A stretch of DNA of 64,000 bases from positions 5,881 through 69,880 of the forward strand of contig JBGVRC010000007.1 in NCBI GenBank assembly GCA_045128055.1, in the 5' to 3' direction. This DNA is from Scatosoma sp045128055 (lineage in GTDB: Bacteria > Bacillota > Clostridia > Christensenellales > Borkfalkiaceae). The first letter of the stretch is position 1. Every line of letters starts with the position of its first letter. Of the stretch, positions 61,742 to 64,000 are shown piece after piece. Made by a program: the position numbers and the translations under genes. Under the pieces are notes generated by a model. The model ran no database searches. It saw only the letters and a program-made list of their open reading frames with translations, and had not been told where the DNA came from.

Positions 61742-62104
61742 TTAGAAATTGAACGCAGGTTTACATGGATTGTTCTCAGGCTTCAAACGCTCAGGAATGT
61801 AATAGAAATCGTAAATATTGCTGTTTTCATTCTTTTGCACTAAATATCCTTTTGCAACCAAGTTTCTAAATTGGTCTTGCGAAGTGGATATAGGCATGCC
61901 AAATCTATCCAAGAAGTATTGCGGTGAAAATTCAAGGTTGAATCCATCTGCATTACCGCATAAGCACAGGTAGAAATAGAAAGTATAGCCATTCCCTAAG
62001 TCTTTGTAAACGGTTCCCATTATATCAAGGTTTAAGGTAACAAAAGGGTCTTTTTGTAGATTGTCTTTGTGGATTTTAACAATTCTTTGATTAGGTACAG
62101 TCAT
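61742..62104 (-). CDS. Winged-helix-like protein, unknown
   Basis: The 120-residue protein starts MTVPNQRIVKIHKDNLQKDPFVTLNLDIMG. A middle stretch (YFLDRFGMPISTSQDQFRNLVAKGYLVQKNENSNIYDFYYI) looks like a winged helix of the replication-initiator or phage replisome type. It might aid replication or regulation of the island. It lies 12 bp from the next gene. Confidence 0.6.
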   Translation of the reverse strand: MTVPNQRIVKIHKDNLQKDPFVTLNLDIMGTVYKDLGNGYTFYFYLCLCGNADGFNLEFSPQYFLDRFGMPISTSQDQFRNLVAKGYLVQKNENSNIYDFYYIPERLKPENNPCKPAFNF

Positions 62105-62116
62105 GTTATCACCCCC

Positions 62117-62521
62117 TTATGCGCTCAGGGCTTCGTCGCCCGCCGCCGCAAATTCATCTTTCTTCTTACCCCATTCTTTAACTTCAGGATAGGTTTCCAA
62201 AAACCACTTTCGAATAACAGGATAACGGACAGAGTGACAGCCTGCGTTAAAGCGCATATCTTCGTACTTTTTGAGGGTTTCAGGCGTTGCCTCATATCTT
62301 GCCATATACTTTTCCATATATTCGTAGGTCAAGCCGTCAAACGCTTCTTTTTGCGAGTTTTTCTTGATGGTTTTACGCACTACTTGATAGGTGGGATAAT
62401 CGTGTCTTGCCGCTTGGAGCATGTTATACTCTTGCGAGCCATACAAAGAGGACTTGATAGAAAATTCTCTATCCATAACGAGTTGGTTGTTCTTGTGATT
62501 AATTCTAAGCGTATTTTTCAT
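62117..62521 (-). CDS. Unknown island protein, paralogue 1
   Basis: The 134-residue protein carries SSLYGSQEYNMLQAARHDYPTYQVV near residue 24 and a YPVIRKWFLETYPEVKEW end part. Both parts align with the next gene (ASIYGSTEYLMLTEAQKAHPTYTLE and YPEVKAWFVEQYPVFKD), so the two are a tandem duplication. Family unknown. Confidence 0.65.
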   Translation of the reverse strand: MKNTLRINHKNNQLVMDREFSIKSSLYGSQEYNMLQAARHDYPTYQVVRKTIKKNSQKEAFDGLTYEYMEKYMARYEATPETLKKYEDMRFNAGCHSVRYPVIRKWFLETYPEVKEWGKKKDEFAAAGDEALSA

Positions 62522-62561
62522 AATATATATTTCTCCTTATTTTTTATTCTTTTTATTTTCA

Positions 62562-62921
62562 TTATGCCGCTAAAATCCATTCTGCTCTTGTCTTGCAATC
62601 CTTAAACACAGGATATTGTTCAACAAACCAAGCCTTCACTTCGGGGTAGGAAAGATTGCCTTTTACCAATTTTTCAAATGCCGTCAACATTTCCGTGTTT
62701 TCATCATGGGTGATAATGTAATTGCGCATAAATTCGTAGTCAATACCTTTGATTGCGGTTTTCTTGGGCTTTTGGATTTCAAGAGTATAGGTCGGATGAG
62801 CCTTTTGTGCTTCGGTAAGCATAAGGTATTCGGTAGAGCCATAGATGCTTGCTTTCTTTGCGAAAGAGGTGGTTACTTCGATAGAGTTGCTGAGGAAATT
62901 TACTTTAAAATTTTTAGTCAT
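62562..62921 (-). CDS. Unknown island protein, paralogue 2
   Basis: The 119-residue protein is related to its neighbour over most of its length (YGSxEYxML, AHPTYTL, EFMRNYI, YPEVKAWFVEQYPV). AAGGAG lies upstream. It is the first gene of the four-gene minus-strand cluster. Confidence 0.65.
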   Translation of the reverse strand: MTKNFKVNFLSNSIEVTTSFAKKASIYGSTEYLMLTEAQKAHPTYTLEIQKPKKTAIKGIDYEFMRNYIITHDENTEMLTAFEKLVKGNLSYPEVKAWFVEQYPVFKDCKTRAEWILAA

Positions 62922-63012
62922 AATAGGATTCTCCTTAATGTAATATTTAATAAATTTTTATTTTGTAAATTGGTTTTGGTAGGTACCGTTCCCTCAACCT
63001 TTTTACACCCAT

Positions 63013-63018
63013 ATTATA
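63013..63018 (-). promoter_or_regulatory. Extended -10 box of the small-gene cluster
   Basis: Minus strand TGTTATAAT with no good -35. About 92 bp before the first gene. Confidence 0.4.
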
Positions 63019-63106
63019 ACATGCCTATTGGTAAAACCAGTCACTTAAATCGTACTTCACTATTTTTTATAAAAAAGTTTTAAAAAAGTTTTTTCAAAGA
63101 TAAAAA

Positions 63107-63145
63107 AATCTTTATTGAAAGATATAAGAACTTGCAATAAAGATT
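63107..63145. repeat. 11-bp inverted repeat
   Basis: AATCTTTATTG at 63107-63117 and CAATAAAGATT at 63135-63145. Possible operator or hairpin near the island's right end. Confidence 0.6.
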
Positions 63146-63263
63146 CTTCAGGGATGAATATATGTTGTTTTCGGGATGCTTTTGTCTTGTTTGAAACGTG
63201 TTCAAAAGCTGATTAATTCTTGAATATTTTCTTAATAATTCCTGTTGCGGCGGCGGTTATTTC

Positions 63264-63292
63264 TTGACATTTTTGCGCGGATTTGGTATAAT
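63264..63292 (+). promoter_or_regulatory. Consensus promoter at the right end, reading outward
   Basis: TTGACA, 17 bp, TATAAT. In the integrated state it reads across attR into structured element B. In an excised circle it would read across the joined att site towards the integrase. Confidence 0.75.
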
Positions 63293-63298
63293 ATAATC

Positions 63299-63327
63299 AG
63301 GTCAACAGTTAGGTCAAATAGGTCAAC
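63299..63327 (+). other. Integrase arm-type repeats, right end
   Basis: AGGTCAAC at 63299 and 63320, AGGTCAAA at 63311. Same motif as at 47415-47434. Confidence 0.6.
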
Positions 63328-63423
63328 AAAACGGCTGTTGATACTCTAAAAATTATTGGCGGATGGTTTAAAGTTCCTTTATTTTAAAGGCTTTTAGCGT
63401 TGTGGTGATATACTTGGCGATAT

Positions 63424-63468
63424 TTAGGGACCAAAAGGTCGTGGGTTCAAGTCCCGTCGCCTCAACCA
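63424..63468 (+). other. attR of island 2 (tRNA-Pro 3' part)
   Basis: 45 bp identical to 47300-47344, from the anticodon loop to the CCA of tRNA-Pro. Confidence 0.9.
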
Positions 63469-63506
63469 AAAAATACAGTACATCGTTGATGTGCTGTATT
63501 TTTTTA
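63468..63506 (+). terminator. Terminator-like hairpin before structured element B
   Basis: AAAAAATACAG-ACATC pairs with GATGT-CTGTATTTTTT around a GTT loop. Confidence 0.8.
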
Positions 63507-63519
63507 TTGTTTCGGCGTT

Positions 63520-63659
63520 GCGACGGGACTTGAGGGTGGGAGCCGTTTTGCGGGAGCAAAACGCTTTGCCTTACAAAGCTTGGAAAAACGCGGAATTTGC
63601 TGGCAAAGTCCGACGTTGATAACGTCGGAGCGGGGCGCGCCGCTAAAGGCGCAAGTCCC
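63520..63659 (+). ncRNA. Structured tRNA-matched element, copy B
   Basis: The first 14 nt (63520-63533) are the exact reverse complement of tRNA-Pro 47323-47336. Helices: closing GGGACTTG (63525-63532) with CAAGTCCC (63652-63659); CGTTTTGC-GGGA-GCAAAACG (63544-63563); CTTTGCC (63564-63570) with GGCAAAG (63602-63608); TCCGACGTT-GAT-AACGTCGGA (63609-63629); AGCGG/CCGCT with a possible pseudoknot to GGCGC (63648-63652). Compared with copy A the third helix has a quite different sequence but still pairs fully. About 44 bp of other sequence separate it from a second tRNA-Pro end. Confidence 0.6.
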
Positions 63660-63702
63660 GGACGCTCGACAAGCTCGCTATTCCGTCGCTACGCTCCTTA
63701 CT

Positions 63703-63730
63703 GCCTCAACCACGGAAAAAGCTTTGAAAC
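63703..63730 (+). other. Second tRNA-Pro end plus terminator start
   Basis: 28 bp (GCCTCAACCA then CGGAAAAAGCTTTGAAAC) identical to 47335-47362. It marks the far side of the 244-bp unit that carries element B and the beginning of a further element. Confidence 0.8.
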
Positions 63731-63752
63731 AAAAGGTTTCAAGGCTTTTTTC
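63714..63752 (+). terminator. Terminator after the second tRNA-Pro end
   Basis: GAAAAAGC-TTGAAAC pairs with GTTTCAA-GCTTTTTTC. Homologous to 47347-47386. Confidence 0.8.
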
Positions 63753-63781
63753 TTTTCCAAAAATCGCCCATAAAATCGAGC

Positions 63782-63799
63782 TTGACCACATGTTTGACC
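63782..63799 (-). other. Arm-type repeat pair of a further element
   Basis: GGTCAA twice on the minus strand with the same 12-bp period as the arms of island 2. It suggests that another integrated element begins after 63712. Confidence 0.45.
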
Positions 63800-63897
63800 A
63801 CTTACGGAATTTATTCGTGTTTTGGTTGCTTGGAATAGTAGTTTTTTGCAAAAAATAAAAAATTCCTTTTCTTTGTTTACTGCGTATCAAATTTTGA

Positions 63898-63923
63898 GGG
63901 GTGACGATTGATTCCGTCACCCC
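63898..63923 (-). terminator. Terminator hairpin overlapping the stop of the last gene
   Basis: GGGGTGACG pairs with CGTCACCCC; the stop codon TGA is inside the stem. Confidence 0.65.
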
Positions 63924-64000
63924 TTGTTTTGTACCTTTTTAAGTTCAGCGATTTCAGCTTTCATTGTTTTAATCAGCTCGGCTAGTTTTTCTTCGCATTC
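63917..64000 (-). CDS. C-terminus of a coiled-coil protein (partial)
   Basis: The last 27 codons run from the window edge and read ECEEKLAELIKTMKAEIAEL then KKVQNKG and a stop. The heptad pattern suggests a coiled coil. The rest of the gene is outside the window, so identity is unknown. Confidence 0.5.
   Translation of the reverse strand, partial: ECEEKLAELIKTMKAEIAELKKVQNKG

Larger units (their letters stand above)
47345..63468. mobile_element. Genomic island 2 inserted in tRNA-Pro
   Basis: A perfect 45-bp direct repeat of the tRNA-Pro 3' part flanks the island (47300-47344 and 63424-63468). A tyrosine integrase lies next to attL. GGTCAA arm-type repeats lie near both ends (47415-47434 and 63299-63327). 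Cargo is AT-rich and dominated by a Fic/helicase/methylase operon and unknown genes. No conjugation or phage structural genes are seen, so it is a non-conjugative integrative element. Confidence 0.9.

Noticed and set aside
47345..63468. Conjugative element or prophage
   Set aside because: No relaxase, type IV secretion, capsid, portal or terminase genes are visible.

Overview
The window looks like the chromosome of an anaerobic, low-to-mid GC Gram-positive of the class Clostridia, possibly an uncultured gut lineage. Supporting genes are pyruvate:ferredoxin oxidoreductase, rubredoxin, NfnAB, a PPi-type phosphofructokinase, PepF, a UPF0210/ACT pair, a DnaD-family protein and a long-form Sua5. 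Shine-Dalgarno sites are strong and many promoters match TTGACA-N17-TATAAT. The lineage is inferred from gene content only.

Core region 1 to 22.5 kb: a Na+/phosphate symporter cut by the window edge, an acyltransferase, tRNA-Ser(GGA), a DnaD protein with a helicase-loader zinc tail, SbcD/SbcC, an alpha/beta hydrolase without its serine, LepB, DegV, ACT and UPF0210 proteins, PepF, then DnaB, Sua5, a phosphatase with AT-hook tail, RpiB, MscS and an S51 peptidase. It ends at tRNA-Leu(CAG). Core region 30.1 to 47.3 kb: a MATE/kinase fusion, a purine permease, PPi-PFK, PFOR, rubredoxin, an M20 amidohydrolase, a cation:proton antiporter, NfnA/NfnB and YfhO. It ends at tRNA-Pro(AGG).

Two AT-rich accessory islands sit at tRNA 3' ends. 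Island 1 (22524-30068, tRNA-Leu) appears to be a stack of integrations: an IS3-type transposase, a HicA-HicB-SecB-like toxin/antitoxin/chaperone operon, a serine recombinase, a DUF4143 ATPase, a DUF4886 SGNH-like protein and a decayed YwaF-like gene. Island 2 (47345-63468, tRNA-Pro) has a 45-bp direct repeat at its ends, a tyrosine integrase with arm-type GGTCAA repeats at both ends, a Fic / PLD-SNF2 helicase / Eco57I-type methylase operon, a two-gene module of unknown role, a WYL regulator and several small unknown genes. A further 244-bp unit and the start of another element follow it.

The most unusual signal is a pair of about 140-nt structured elements (29917-30055 and 63520-63659), one inside the distal end of each tRNA locus. 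Their helices are kept by compensatory changes, and each begins with a 14-nt exact antisense match to the T-arm of its own host tRNA. A second unexplained signal is a 20-bp motif (GGGGGCAGGTACGCGTTGAA and variants) seen ten times in the core, inside and between genes, and not in the islands.
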